From: Bacillota bacterium
GTDB taxonomy: Bacteria > Bacillota > Clostridia > Oscillospirales > Acutalibacteraceae
NCBI GenBank assembly: GCA_023458755.1
Contig: JAEWYE010000076.1
Location: 183,589-247,588, forward strand
DNA: 64,000 nt
Direction: 5' to 3'
Shown: positions 43,422-51,548 of the stretch, in pieces
Position numbering within the stretch: position 1 is the stretch's first letter
Layout of the letters: every line of letters starts with the position of its first letter
Position numbers and translations under genes: made by a program
Notes under the pieces: generated by a model
The model's database searches: none
Seen by the model: only the letters and a program-made list of their open reading frames with translations
What the model was told of the DNA's origin: nothing

Positions 43422-44360
43422 CTAGTCGTCACGCCGCAGCGTAATTCGAGTAAATTCGCCGGCATTATTGAGCGTATAGGACAATTTGGCAATGCTCATA
43501 CCATCCAGAAGTCCGCATACACAATCTTCCGCAGCCGCCGGCGCACCCAGTTCCGCACTGACCGCGCCCGGACAAACCAGAACCATCTCCTGAAACTTTC
43601 GGTGTGCCGCTTTCATCATTTGCTTGCTGTTGAAATACGCGTTTCCGCTCTTTGCGGCATTCAAATACCGCTTGCGCATCACACCGAGCGATGTCGACTT
43701 TTCGTCCGCGTTTTTTAGCGCATATTCTCCCGTCCTGCCCGTTTTGGCGTATATTTCGCTGATAAGCGCGTGATACTTGCTGCACATACACAGGGAAAGG
43801 TAGGGAATTCCCTGCCCCATGTTGGAAAAACGAAAGCTTTCTTTTGGCTGTTCGCCGCTTGCGTCCAGTATTCCGTCCGGCGTTATCTTAGGAACCGTAC
43901 CCAAAAAGTAGGCGCAGAAATCCGCGATTACCTGCCACTCGCTCATACCTTTCGTCACTGTCATTTCACCGCTGTAAGCACCGGGAGTGCCAAGGCAGCC
44001 GGTAAATCCATACGGCGCGGCATGACGCTCAAAAATAGTTTTCAGTGAAGGATGTACATAGGTTTGCGGAAGCGCTTCATTATCCAGCAGAAAAGCGGCA
44101 CGGCTGCGCGCAGCCAATTTTACGGTACTGCCGCCGGAGGCGGTTTGAACCGTTTGTTCATCCACAATCCCATAAAAGATGAGAGAATCGTCGGAAAACA
44201 CGCGGATAACCGTAATCGGCGGCAGAGACAACGGGCAGATTACGGGAAACAGGCCGGTAAAGTCGTCGGCGGGCGCATCCTCCTCCCGGTTGAGGATAAC
44301 CGAAAGGGGAGCACCCAAATTGATTTCATCCCCTGCTGGGGTATACCCTAAGTACGTCAT
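43422..44360 (-). CDS. Baseplate hub / late control D-like protein
   Basis: 312 residues of the gpD/XkdQ hub family. It starts MTYLGYTPAGDEINLGAPLSV with several beta strands, then GMSEWQVIADFCAYF, and ends with a beta segment TRITLRRDD. Contains seven Cys, unusual for a hub. ATG at 44360 overlaps the LysM gene stop (ATGA), so translation is coupled. The family forms the trimeric hub that caps the tail tube, yet no tube gene is present here. Confidence 0.75.
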   Translation of the reverse strand: MTYLGYTPAGDEINLGAPLSVILNREEDAPADDFTGLFPVICPLSLPPITVIRVFSDDSLIFYGIVDEQTVQTASGGSTVKLAARSRAAFLLDNEALPQTYVHPSLKTIFERHAAPYGFTGCLGTPGAYSGEMTVTKGMSEWQVIADFCAYFLGTVPKITPDGILDASGEQPKESFRFSNMGQGIPYLSLCMCSKYHALISEIYAKTGRTGEYALKNADEKSTSLGVMRKRYLNAAKSGNAYFNSKQMMKAAHRKFQEMVLVCPGAVSAELGAPAAAEDCVCGLLDGMSIAKLSYTLNNAGEFTRITLRRDD

Positions 44361-44878
44361 GGCAGTACCACCCGTTCCCCATCCCCCAGTTGATTCGGCC
44401 ATGGTATTTGTGGATTGAGCGCAGTCAGTTTCTCAACTGTGGTGCCATATGCCGCCGCAATCTGCCAAAAATTTTCATCCTTTTCGCAAATATGGAACGA
44501 ATGCTGTGAAGTTTGTACGGCAGCAGCGCTTTGATCTTCCCAGAAGACAAAACGATAAGTGACACAGTTTGGCATCGACTTTTCGATTTTTTCCAGTGAA
44601 ACCAAGGTTGCCATAAACGGTTCGGAGTTGGGCAGGGATAATAATCCGCTGCCCCCCGCCGCAAAAAGCGCTTCCAACTGCTGATAATCCGAAAGGCTTC
44701 GGCTGCCGTTAAACTCCCCAGTTCCCGTAATCACGCGTTTTTTCCTGCCATAATCCTGCAAAACACCGCCCACAAACGGCATGCGCAGTTCACGGATATC
44801 CCGTTCCCGCGCTGCATGAAGTTCTGCCGGATTCTGCGGCCACTGAAAGTTTTTAAACTTCATCCTTTGCAGTTTCAA
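44357..44878 (-). CDS. LysM-containing phage tail/baseplate protein (XkdP-like)
   Basis: 173 residues. The N-terminal domain (FQWPQNPAEL, GRKKRVITGTGEFNG, YRFVFWED) matches XkdP/gp53-type tail proteins. Residues from about 128 form a LysM module (HICEKDENFWQIAAAYGTTVEKLTALNP starts the motif). TTG start at 44878 with GGAGG upstream, overlapping the TGA of the preceding 36-codon gene. Confidence 0.82.
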   Translation of the reverse strand: MKLQRMKFKNFQWPQNPAELHAARERDIRELRMPFVGGVLQDYGRKKRVITGTGEFNGSRSLSDYQQLEALFAAGGSGLLSLPNSEPFMATLVSLEKIEKSMPNCVTYRFVFWEDQSAAAVQTSQHSFHICEKDENFWQIAAAYGTTVEKLTALNPQIPWPNQLGDGERVVLP

Positions 44879-44985
44879 TCGTCTTCCTCCTCAAAGCTGT
44901 GCGGATAACGGCGGTAATCCTGCTCCATACTTTGTGAAAACTGTTCCACGTTCACCTTTGTATCGTCCTGGTTTTCCCTGTCCAT
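44875..44985 (-). CDS. 36-residue acidic protein at the site of the missing tail genes
   Basis: ATG at 44985 with AGGAGGAAAA upstream; ends at TGA 44875-44877, overlapping the start of the LysM gene. The product is very acidic and polar (MDRENQDD at the start, FEEEDD at the end). It occupies the spot where sheath, tube, chaperone and tape-measure genes normally lie. It has its own ribosome binding site and coupling, so it may be real; it could also be a fused stub of a lost tail chaperone. No family recognised. Confidence 0.55.
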   Translation of the reverse strand: MDRENQDDTKVNVEQFSQSMEQDYRRYPHSFEEEDD

Positions 44986-45010
44986 GTCTTTTTCCTCCTC
45001 TGCCGTCGTA

Positions 45011-45349
45011 TCATTCCACAAAAGGCTGCAAAATGGCACGTATATACAGCACTTCTCCGCCCAGTGATACGCCTTTCGCCTTTATCACCAGATAGCTTTG
45101 GCCCACCGTGCGGATAACTGTTCCGAACTGTTGGTCAAGCCTTTGCGATGCCGAACCGATATACAGCCAATAACTTTTGTCCGGATTGCCCGCCGGCATA
45201 CCAATTTCATTGGAAACAGGCTTTGCCTTAAACTGAAGCGGCTGGAGAAACGCACGGCAATCAACCGTTTGCTCCGAATTTTCCGGCTTTATCCACACGG
45301 AAATTCCGTAGCGCGCAAGCATGCTGTCCACTAACTCCCGCCGCGTCAT
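45011..45349 (-). CDS. Head-completion/connector protein
   Basis: 112 residues, mostly beta (SYWLYIGSASQRLDQQFGTVI, VLYIRAILQPFVE). Size and position after the first connector fit head-tail joining proteins of PBSX-like phages (XkdH/XkdI region). ATG at 45349 follows GAGGA and overlaps the preceding stop (ATGA). No stronger family signature. Confidence 0.65.
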   Translation of the reverse strand: MTRRELVDSMLARYGISVWIKPENSEQTVDCRAFLQPLQFKAKPVSNEIGMPAGNPDKSYWLYIGSASQRLDQQFGTVIRTVGQSYLVIKAKGVSLGGEVLYIRAILQPFVE

Positions 45350-45705
45350 GAACAAATCCTCGCAAATACAAAATCACAGTCCGTGAGCAATCCTGCAACG
45401 GATGCCTGCATTTCCCGCCATAGCTGCTTTGCTGCCGGCGCAGCCGATTTACGCGTGATTTTCACCTCACCGGCGGCAAAACTTCCCTCGTTCAGAACAT
45501 CCTGTATCATGGAATACCGATAAAACACGAGCGCCGCCCCCGCCATGCACAGTTCTTCACTGTGCGCGGCGGTATCCACGCCCGGCTTTAATCCGGCATT
45601 TATCTGCTTTGCCGCCTGCTTGCAAAGCGGCAGCCATTCGGCGGCCTGTTCCGCGCTAAGGCCGCTTAGCAGTATAAAACGCGCTAAAATCAATTGCTCA
45701 TCCAT
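45346..45705 (-). CDS. Head-tail connector protein (gp6/XkdG-neighbour type)
   Basis: 119 residues, mainly helical (LILARFILLSGLSAEQAAEWLPLCKQA starts the first helices). The helical bundle plus C-terminal WREMQASVAG and the place directly after the capsid gene are typical of gp6-like connectors that bind the portal. Start ATG at 45705, 4 bases after the capsid stop. Confidence 0.7.
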   Translation of the reverse strand: MDEQLILARFILLSGLSAEQAAEWLPLCKQAAKQINAGLKPGVDTAAHSEELCMAGAALVFYRYSMIQDVLNEGSFAAGEVKITRKSAAPAAKQLWREMQASVAGLLTDCDFVFARICS

Positions 45706-45709
45706 GCTG

Positions 45710-46726
45710 TCACCCCGCTACCGTGTAACGAACCGCCTTTGTCGCTTCCGCAAAGATTTTCGCAAATCCGGCAATTGTGCTGATTGCTGCCCGCTCCAGC
45801 TGACGGTCAATCAGTTTGTCGTAATCGGTCATCACATCACCCGCCTGCACCATTTCAAGAGCGCAGTTTTTATCCAGTCCGATGACGGTATTGTCCTGCA
45901 AAGCGGGAACGTGGAGCAGATGCGCACCGAGAGGAGAAATCAGCTTGCCGGTACCTTGAAAATTAAGGCCCGCAGTTGCGTCCTTGAATTCAGGAATACT
46001 GAGTAAATCTTTCATGGTTGCGGTAGAGGCGAGCATGGTATTCAGCTCATACGGAGAAAGTTCACCCCATAAGCTTACGATATCCGAATATGCAGGTTTC
46101 GCAGTCAGTGCGGTTACCGGAGCAGCATTGTTGTTGCCGTCGCCGTTCAAGAGTACATCCACCGCATCTTTGAGTTGCGCGCGGGCAATGTATGCACCTA
46201 TTTGACGCAGGGTAACGGTGAACAAATCGAGCTTTTGAAAGCGCAGGGCTTCATAGGAAGAAACCAGCATTCTGCCGCGCTTATGAAGCTTTACCAAATT
46301 ATTTTGAGTGCGCACCACTGTTTGCGGAATGCTTGCGCCCTCCGCAACTGATTTTAAATCCTTGTCATCGTCGCTCGGAGCGGAGGTAATGGTACGGTAA
46401 TCCATCGAATCGATTTTTGTGGTGGTCGCCACAAGGTTTGGCAGTAAATTTGCGCGCTCCATACCCTGACGAACCGCGCGGCTCACATATTCCGGGAACA
46501 GGGCGGCACTGTCACCGGTCTGAAAGAATTTTTCAACGACATCAGAACCGGATCCGCCCACCCTGATGTCAAAGCGCTTTAACTGGCGCTGATAAGCGTC
46601 CAGACCGGCGAGCTCGCCGCCTTCGTAATTTTGGGAGCTGTCCAGTTCCTCCAATACCTTGGTAAAACTTTTACCCGGAACTCCGTACATACCTTTTTCC
46701 AATTTGATTGTATCGTACAACGCCAT
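45710..46726 (-). CDS. Major capsid protein, HK97 fold
   Basis: 338 residues. An N-terminal arm (ALYDTIKLEKGMYGVPGKSF) precedes an HK97-type core with SMDYRTITSAPSDDDKDLKSVAEGASIP, the region before the E-loop and spine helix, and a C-terminal P-domain (QLERAAISTIAGFAKIF). The N-terminal region may be partly removed by the prohead protease encoded just upstream. ATG at 46726 with AGGA upstream. Intact. Confidence 0.85.
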   Translation of the reverse strand: MALYDTIKLEKGMYGVPGKSFTKVLEELDSSQNYEGGELAGLDAYQRQLKRFDIRVGGSGSDVVEKFFQTGDSAALFPEYVSRAVRQGMERANLLPNLVATTTKIDSMDYRTITSAPSDDDKDLKSVAEGASIPQTVVRTQNNLVKLHKRGRMLVSSYEALRFQKLDLFTVTLRQIGAYIARAQLKDAVDVLLNGDGNNNAAPVTALTAKPAYSDIVSLWGELSPYELNTMLASTATMKDLLSIPEFKDATAGLNFQGTGKLISPLGAHLLHVPALQDNTVIGLDKNCALEMVQAGDVMTDYDKLIDRQLERAAISTIAGFAKIFAEATKAVRYTVAG

Positions 46727-46779
46727 ACTGTTTCCTCCTAAATAATGAATAATTAGAGTTCTAAATTAACTAACTATGA

Positions 46780-47127
46780 TTAGCCCAGAATAAACCCACA
46801 AGTGGATGACGCAGTGTCTACATCTATTACCAGCACGCTCCTGCCGGTAGCATCCACCTGAATTTTGCCGTTTGCCGCTGCCACAACGGTTTTATAACCG
46901 ACTGCCATATCCGTGCCGATATAGGGTACATTCCCCATGTAACCGCCAAGCTGTACTGCGGCAAAGCCGTCACGTGCCGAAAGCACAATACCGCAGAACT
47001 GCTCTTTTTCCGCACAGATTCCGACGGTTCCGTTTGCCGTCATTTTTACCATGCTGCCTGCCTTTACCGCGCTTTCCGCTTCAAAGGTAGCAACCTGTTC
47101 GCCAAAACCATTGAATGATACTTCCAT
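46780..47127 (-). CDS. Capsid decoration-like protein
   Basis: 115 residues, glycine- and valine-rich beta sheet (FEAESAVKAGSMVKMTANGTV, GYMGNVPYIGTDMAVGYK). Such small trimeric beta proteins (DUF2190-like or gpD-like) commonly lie between protease and capsid genes. ATG at 47127 with GGAGGA upstream. Function from position and composition. Confidence 0.7.
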   Translation of the reverse strand: MEVSFNGFGEQVATFEAESAVKAGSMVKMTANGTVGICAEKEQFCGIVLSARDGFAAVQLGGYMGNVPYIGTDMAVGYKTVVAAANGKIQVDATGRSVLVIDVDTASSTCGFILG

Positions 47128-47177
47128 ACTAATTCCTCCATTTAATTTTATATTGCGCTTTTCCTTACTGTTGCACG

Positions 47178-48200
47178 CTAAATCTTGAATTCCGCATTTT
47201 GCTGTGCATTCGGCTTTTTTTCACCCGCCGCCAACTGCGGACGCATAGGCAGCAATTCATTCACACGGAACTGAAACGCCTTTTCAAACGCTTTCAGGTC
47301 ATCCAGCGTCATACCCTCCGCCGTGCGGCGCATTACCTCCGGTGAAAGTTCCGGCTGTGCCATGGCGCAGAGTTTCACAACATGGCTGCAAATATCCGCA
47401 CGGTACTGCCTGCCGCATTGCGCAAGCTTTTCCAAGCTGTCCACGTATTGAACCAGTTCTTCTGCTTCCTGTTTGTTCAGTACCGTTTCACCCAAATTCT
47501 CGCGCATGCTTTTTAAAATTTCCGGCATAGTTTTTGCTCCTCCCTTTTCCCCTGTACCGGGTAAAAATGCTTTGATAACACCGGCTCCGCGCTGTGCGGG
47601 AACCGCTACAAACGACCACTCATACGCATCGGTCGGTTCATCCAATACCGTGCAGCAAAGCTGTCCCTGCTCCCCTTGTCCGTAAATTCTGCCTTTTTGA
47701 TGACTGCATCCGCCGGTTTTTCGGTCAGCGCCGCAAATTGAACAAGTAACCTTGCTGACCGCGCAGCCCACGCTGACTTCTTTTTTAATGCCGCTCTCAA
47801 TTTCTAAAATCAGATCGGCATTTTTCGCCGTGCGCGGCAGATACGCCCTTGCCACTAAACGGCTGTACGGTTCGCCTGCCGCCGTGTGCCTTCCTTCATC
47901 CGTTTCCACCCTTGCTGAATAAATGCGCGCGGTCTGGTCACCGCTTTTCATGCTGTGGTCGAAAATTCCGGTTTTGCCCAGGTACAGTTCGCTCAACTTT
48001 TGGAGCGCATTCACCGTGAACCGCTCATAATCGCGATCCACCTCGTTGTCGCAAAGCACCACTGTAAAAGCATAAACCTCGTCGGAAGAAAACGCTCTGC
48101 GCGTATAACGGTTAATTGCCGCAAGTTCTTCCGCGTTCAACGTACCTGTGTCCGCATTTTTCAGAATGTATCCGTCTCTCACAACCTCACCCTTTCCCAT
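47178..48200 (-). CDS. Prohead protease fused to scaffold-like domain
   Basis: 340 residues. The N-terminal protease of the HK97/U35 type has the catalytic His in GIFDHSMKSGD and Ser in KKEVSVGCAV, directly followed by a Cys/His group (CSICGADRKTGGCSH) common in Firmicutes phage proteases. The C-terminal 120 residues are helical and charged, as in a scaffold. Overlaps the portal gene by 14 bases. Confidence 0.85.
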   Translation of the reverse strand: MGKGEVVRDGYILKNADTGTLNAEELAAINRYTRRAFSSDEVYAFTVVLCDNEVDRDYERFTVNALQKLSELYLGKTGIFDHSMKSGDQTARIYSARVETDEGRHTAAGEPYSRLVARAYLPRTAKNADLILEIESGIKKEVSVGCAVSKVTCSICGADRKTGGCSHQKGRIYGQGEQGQLCCTVLDEPTDAYEWSFVAVPAQRGAGVIKAFLPGTGEKGGAKTMPEILKSMRENLGETVLNKQEAEELVQYVDSLEKLAQCGRQYRADICSHVVKLCAMAQPELSPEVMRRTAEGMTLDDLKAFEKAFQFRVNELLPMRPQLAAGEKKPNAQQNAEFKI

Positions 48201-49350
48201 TGCTCTCTTTTATGGATTGCTCAATCTGCGCCGCCTGCGCGTTTTTCAGCCTTGCGCTCGCCAGTTCTACCTCATCCTGTAAAGTAATGTTGTCCCACTC
48301 AATGCTGTGGCGGCTGTCAAACCCGCTTAAACGCAGCCAGAGCGAACAAATTTTGGATATAACCGGATTCAGCAAGCGTCGGTACGCCTCCAACTCGCTG
48401 GTTAAAATATCTGCCTGCTGACTGGACATGCGTTCTGTGGACGACCACGAAAGGCCCATTAAGAACGGCGGGATTCCCAACTTTGCAATGATTTGCTCCA
48501 GCATTTGCCGAACCGGGATATCACTGTTCAAAATCGGATTATCCGCACCAATCACCTTAATGTTCACATCCCCAACCGCAACAAAATCACTCACTCCTTC
48601 GCCCGCCTGCATGGCGCGGCTCCATTCACTCGCAATCTGCTGGGCGCGTTCCTTCGCGTAGGCGCGATCCGATACGTCATTTGTCGGCTTATAGGTAACC
48701 GCGAAGCGCACATTGCCCACACGTTCCCAATTGATGCCGATGGTGTTGTAGATTTTCACTAGAATGCTGCTGACAAACGGAAGTCCGCGTAAAATGGAAA
48801 TACCCTGCGCACACCCGGGTTCCGGATTCAGCGCGGTGGCCAGTACCAATTCCGGGTAATGCACCGGCGTGCTTTCCCCAAATGGTTCTTTGCGGCATAC
48901 CTGCATACGGAGAGGTGACCCGTTCAGTTTTAGTTCCACATCATCCAAACTCGCGTTATAGAGCGCCGCAATGGAGCCACCTTGGACCGAAGGCACAATT
49001 TCCCCAACTGCGGTGCCGTAGGTGAGCAACTGCCCCAAATAGCCGTTCAGAAAGCTCATGATTCCCTGCTGGCAGGCGTTCACCTGCACATTTTGCAAAA
49101 AATCACGGAGCAGATACTCTGCGTTTTTATCCGTGCAGGATACGTTAAACTCCCCTACCAACCGCTGTATCTTTCCGATGGCGGAATCAATGACCGGAAC
49201 CGCTTCACGCAGAGCCGCATACAACCGCCGCTCTCCCTCTTCCGACGGAATATAGCGGTTCAGCTCGGCAAAGGGCGTTTTTACCGCCCTGGTCTGCACC
49301 GATTGCGCCACAGCCGGTTCTCCTTTTGTTTTGCTCTTAAACATTCCCAT
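48187..49350 (-). CDS. Portal protein
   Basis: 387 residues. Features of portals: YAALREAVPVIDSAIGKIQRLVGEF (wing/stem start), YGTAVGEIVPS, WERVGNVRFAVTYKP, then LGIPPFLMGLSWSSTERMSS and EAYRRLLNPVISKI in the crown-side helices. It forms the dodecameric vertex through which DNA is packaged. ATG at 49350 with AGGAG upstream. Complete. Confidence 0.88.
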   Translation of the reverse strand: MGMFKSKTKGEPAVAQSVQTRAVKTPFAELNRYIPSEEGERRLYAALREAVPVIDSAIGKIQRLVGEFNVSCTDKNAEYLLRDFLQNVQVNACQQGIMSFLNGYLGQLLTYGTAVGEIVPSVQGGSIAALYNASLDDVELKLNGSPLRMQVCRKEPFGESTPVHYPELVLATALNPEPGCAQGISILRGLPFVSSILVKIYNTIGINWERVGNVRFAVTYKPTNDVSDRAYAKERAQQIASEWSRAMQAGEGVSDFVAVGDVNIKVIGADNPILNSDIPVRQMLEQIIAKLGIPPFLMGLSWSSTERMSSQQADILTSELEAYRRLLNPVISKICSLWLRLSGFDSRHSIEWDNITLQDEVELASARLKNAQAAQIEQSIKESNGKG

Positions 49351-49363
49351 TCTATTCTCCTAT

Positions 49364-50614
49364 TCATCTCCGTTTTGCGGCAATCGCGAAAAAACCGCCA
49401 TGATTCTGTTCCAGTATGGTTGTGACGAAATACCGGATATCATCCATGGCATGGTCGTTTTCTTTTACCGGCGCGTCGCGTCCGGTACTGTCATTCCAGC
49501 GGTACAGCCCAAACTCACGAATACTGTCCGTACAGTTTTGGCAGATTTGAATATCGCCCTGCTTTAACGCAACCCCGACGGAACGGATACCGTCCAGTAC
49601 CTCATTTTTTGCCGGAACTGCGCGGAATCTGCCGTGCCGGCTGATGACCGCCAGAAAACTTGCGGCGGAAGGGTCGACCACAACACGTTCAATCTGCCGG
49701 TTCTCCGCCAGTTCTTCCAAACCGGCATAATGCTCCTCGTCGGTGCGCTGAATTCCCGTCTGCCGCGAATCATAATAATACTCGTCAATTCGGTACCAAA
49801 CAGCTCCCTGCCTGCCCCACAGGCCGAAGGACGAAGGGTTTACCGTGCCGTAATCGCAGGAAATAGCAAAGGCTTCAAATGTGCCGTGCGGAACCGCACA
49901 AAACCGTTCCTGTGTCATAAACGGGTAAACCAGTCCCTGTGCCGCCACCCATTTACCCAGCACAAAGCGCTCGTAGAAGGTGCCGGAATAAAGGCCGCGA
50001 TACCGCGCCAGCATCTGCTTGGACAGGGATGGATTATCCTCCATGCGAAAATGGAGGTACAGCGCGCTTTTTTGCTCTGCGTTCTGTATCCATTCCTTGT
50101 AAAACCAATGCTGCGGATTTTCAGGATTGCAGTTGAACCAGAATTTCGATCCTTCTACCGAGCAGCGCGCCAGTGCCTGCTCCACAAACGAGCGCGGCAT
50201 AAGCGCCACCTCGTCAAACAGTACACCGGCAAGCGTCATGCCCTGAATCAGCGCCGAGGACGACTCGTCTTTGCCGCCAAACAGATAAAAGCGGTTGATT
50301 CTGCCGCCGCACGTGATATCCATGCGGTTTTCGGAGTATTTCAGACTGCAGGAAAAACCGAGTTCCTTCAAAACCGGCAGCAGAGCGGTAACTAAATTGC
50401 GTTTTAAAGAACGGATGGTTTTCCCGCAAAGCGCGAAGGACTGGTCCTGAAACCGGTAGAATGCCCATGAAATGAAGGAAACGCCCATACACACCGTTTT
50501 TCCGCTGCGTACCGCACCGTCACAAATAACCGCACTCCTGTTTTCATCCGGGCTGCCACGGCACCACCAGCAGAGCGCCTGCATCTGCTTTTTTGAAAAT
50601 GAGGTAAACTCCAC
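49364..50614 (-). CDS. Terminase large subunit (PBSX-type)
   Basis: 416 residues. ATPase domain with Walker A GAVRSGKT (33-40) and Walker B LFDEVAL; nuclease domain with the acidic residues in SCDYGTVNP, VVVDPSAASF and DHAMDDIRYF. All catalytic residues appear present, so DNA packaging could still work. GTG start at 50614 with GGGAGGA upstream. Confidence 0.93.
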   Translation of the reverse strand: MEFTSFSKKQMQALCWWCRGSPDENRSAVICDGAVRSGKTVCMGVSFISWAFYRFQDQSFALCGKTIRSLKRNLVTALLPVLKELGFSCSLKYSENRMDITCGGRINRFYLFGGKDESSSALIQGMTLAGVLFDEVALMPRSFVEQALARCSVEGSKFWFNCNPENPQHWFYKEWIQNAEQKSALYLHFRMEDNPSLSKQMLARYRGLYSGTFYERFVLGKWVAAQGLVYPFMTQERFCAVPHGTFEAFAISCDYGTVNPSSFGLWGRQGAVWYRIDEYYYDSRQTGIQRTDEEHYAGLEELAENRQIERVVVDPSAASFLAVISRHGRFRAVPAKNEVLDGIRSVGVALKQGDIQICQNCTDSIREFGLYRWNDSTGRDAPVKENDHAMDDIRYFVTTILEQNHGGFFAIAAKRR

Positions 50615-50616
50615 GT

Positions 50617-50967
50617 TCAGTCCTCCCTGTCCGGATTTTCAAGGCTCCGGTCTTCCGGCTCCTTTTCCAGTGCGCGGATTCCGTTTTGCAGTGCCCGGTA
50701 GAATCCCGCCTGCCCGTTCTCGGCGCTGTTGCTGTCCATTTCCTCCATACATTGCAGTGCCTTAATGCGGTCGAAAAATTTGATTTCAATTCCGCCGCCT
50801 TTCGGTCGCTTGATTTCCGCAACATTGAACAAGTCCAGGGTATCCAGTGCGCACCTGTCCGGCTCGTCGCTGAACAGTAGACGCATTGCATCCCCCACAT
50901 TGCCAAAGGCCAGCTTTTCGTAGCCGCTTAAAATATGTTCTCTTTGATTTTGCCTGCGTTTCGCCAT
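50617..50967 (-). CDS. Terminase small subunit-like protein
   Basis: 116 residues. IEIKFFDRIKALQCMEEM resembles the C-terminal oligomerisation helix of Firmicutes small terminases (pattern KFxDKxKAL). The N-terminal part (LSGYEKLAFGNVGDAMRLLF) replaces the usual helix-turn-helix. ATG at 50967 with an exceptionally strong Shine-Dalgarno (AAGGAGGGTGATC). First gene of the cassette. Confidence 0.72.
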   Translation of the reverse strand: MAKRRQNQREHILSGYEKLAFGNVGDAMRLLFSDEPDRCALDTLDLFNVAEIKRPKGGGIEIKFFDRIKALQCMEEMDSNSAENGQAGFYRALQNGIRALEKEPEDRSLENPDRED

Positions 50968-51037
50968 TCTTTCCGATCACCCTCCTTTGCTTTCAAAAAT
51001 GAATCCGTATAAAGCTCTTACATCAGCCCCCTAAAAC

Positions 51038-51069
51038 AAGAAAAAAGTTTCCCCCAAAAGGGAAACTTT
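51038..51069 (-). terminator. Minus-strand terminator upstream of the phage cassette
   Basis: Stem AAAGTTTCCC at 51044-51053 with GGGAAACTTT at 51060-51069. The T run lies on the minus-strand side (from 51043 down), so it would stop transcription heading into the small terminase gene, about 75 bases further on. Confidence 0.7.
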
Positions 51070-51093
51070 CAAAAAATTTAAGTATAATTCCAC

Positions 51094-51122
51094 TTGACAA
51101 ATGAATCATCCTGATATATTAT
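51094..51122 (+). promoter_or_regulatory. Promoter of the gntR-ABC operon
   Basis: TTGACA at 51094-51099, a 17-base spacer and TATTAT at 51117-51122. Close to consensus. Confidence 0.8.
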
Positions 51123-51129
51123 GCATATA

Positions 51130-51139
51130 GTATATATAC
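51130..51139. promoter_or_regulatory. Palindrome at the gntR transcription start, probable operator
   Basis: GTATATATAC is a perfect 10-base palindrome placed at about +1 to +10 of the promoter above. Small GntR repressors of the YtrA group usually bind such sites in their own promoter. Confidence 0.45.
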
Positions 51140-51158
51140 AATATTGTGAGGCGGTTGA

Positions 51159-51548
51159 ATGGATATCATTATCAGCAACTCCAGCGGTAAGCCAATTTAT
51201 GAGCAAATCACCGCACAAATTAAAAACATGATTATCAACGGAACCCTTCAGGAAGGGAACGCGCTGCCATCCATGCGTCTGCTGGCGAAAGAACTGCGCA
51301 TCAGCGTCATCACCACCAAACGCGCCTACGAAGACTTGGAGCGCGACGGGTTCATCATTACTATGACGGGCAAAGGCAGTTTTGTAGCGCGTAAAAATGT
51401 CGAACTTATACGGGAAGAGCAGCTTCGCAAAGCGGAAGAACACCTGCAAAACGCGGTAGATGTCGCAAAATCCGGCGGCATTACCTTTGAAGAATTAACG
51501 GAGATATTAACCCTGCTTTACAGCAGTGACAGATCGGAGGAAGAATGA
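51159..51548 (+). CDS. GntR-family regulator, YtrA subgroup
   Basis: 129 residues. Winged-helix domain of the GntR type: PIYEQITAQIKNMIINGTLQEGNALPS, then LAKELRISVITTKRAYEDLERDGFI with the recognition helix. The short C-terminal tail of about 50 residues is too small for an effector domain, as in YtrA repressors of ABC exporters. ATG at 51159 with GAGGCGG upstream. It overlaps the ABC ATPase by 4 bases. Confidence 0.92.
   Translation: MDIIISNSSGKPIYEQITAQIKNMIINGTLQEGNALPSMRLLAKELRISVITTKRAYEDLERDGFIITMTGKGSFVARKNVELIREEQLRKAEEHLQNAVDVAKSGGITFEELTEILTLLYSSDRSEEE

Larger units (their letters stand above)
40425..50967 (-). mobile_element. Compact PBSX-like phage cassette lacking tail-tube genes
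   Basis: Sixteen same-strand genes in PBSX-like order: small and large terminase, portal, protease, decoration protein, capsid, two connectors, a 36-codon gene, LysM tail protein, hub, spike, gp25-like wedge, J, DUF2313/XkdU-like and a fibre-like protein. Most junctions overlap or are a few bases apart and no frame is broken. Genes for sheath, tube, tail chaperones and tape measure, expected between the connectors and the LysM gene, are absent. So are integrase, repressor, replication and lysis genes. No flanking direct repeats were found next to hflX or gntR. It is either a remnant or a domesticated particle. Confidence 0.85.

Noticed and set aside
49634..50395. 253-codon plus-strand frame
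   Set aside because: Antisense to the large terminase gene; basic, low-complexity translation typical of a shadow frame.
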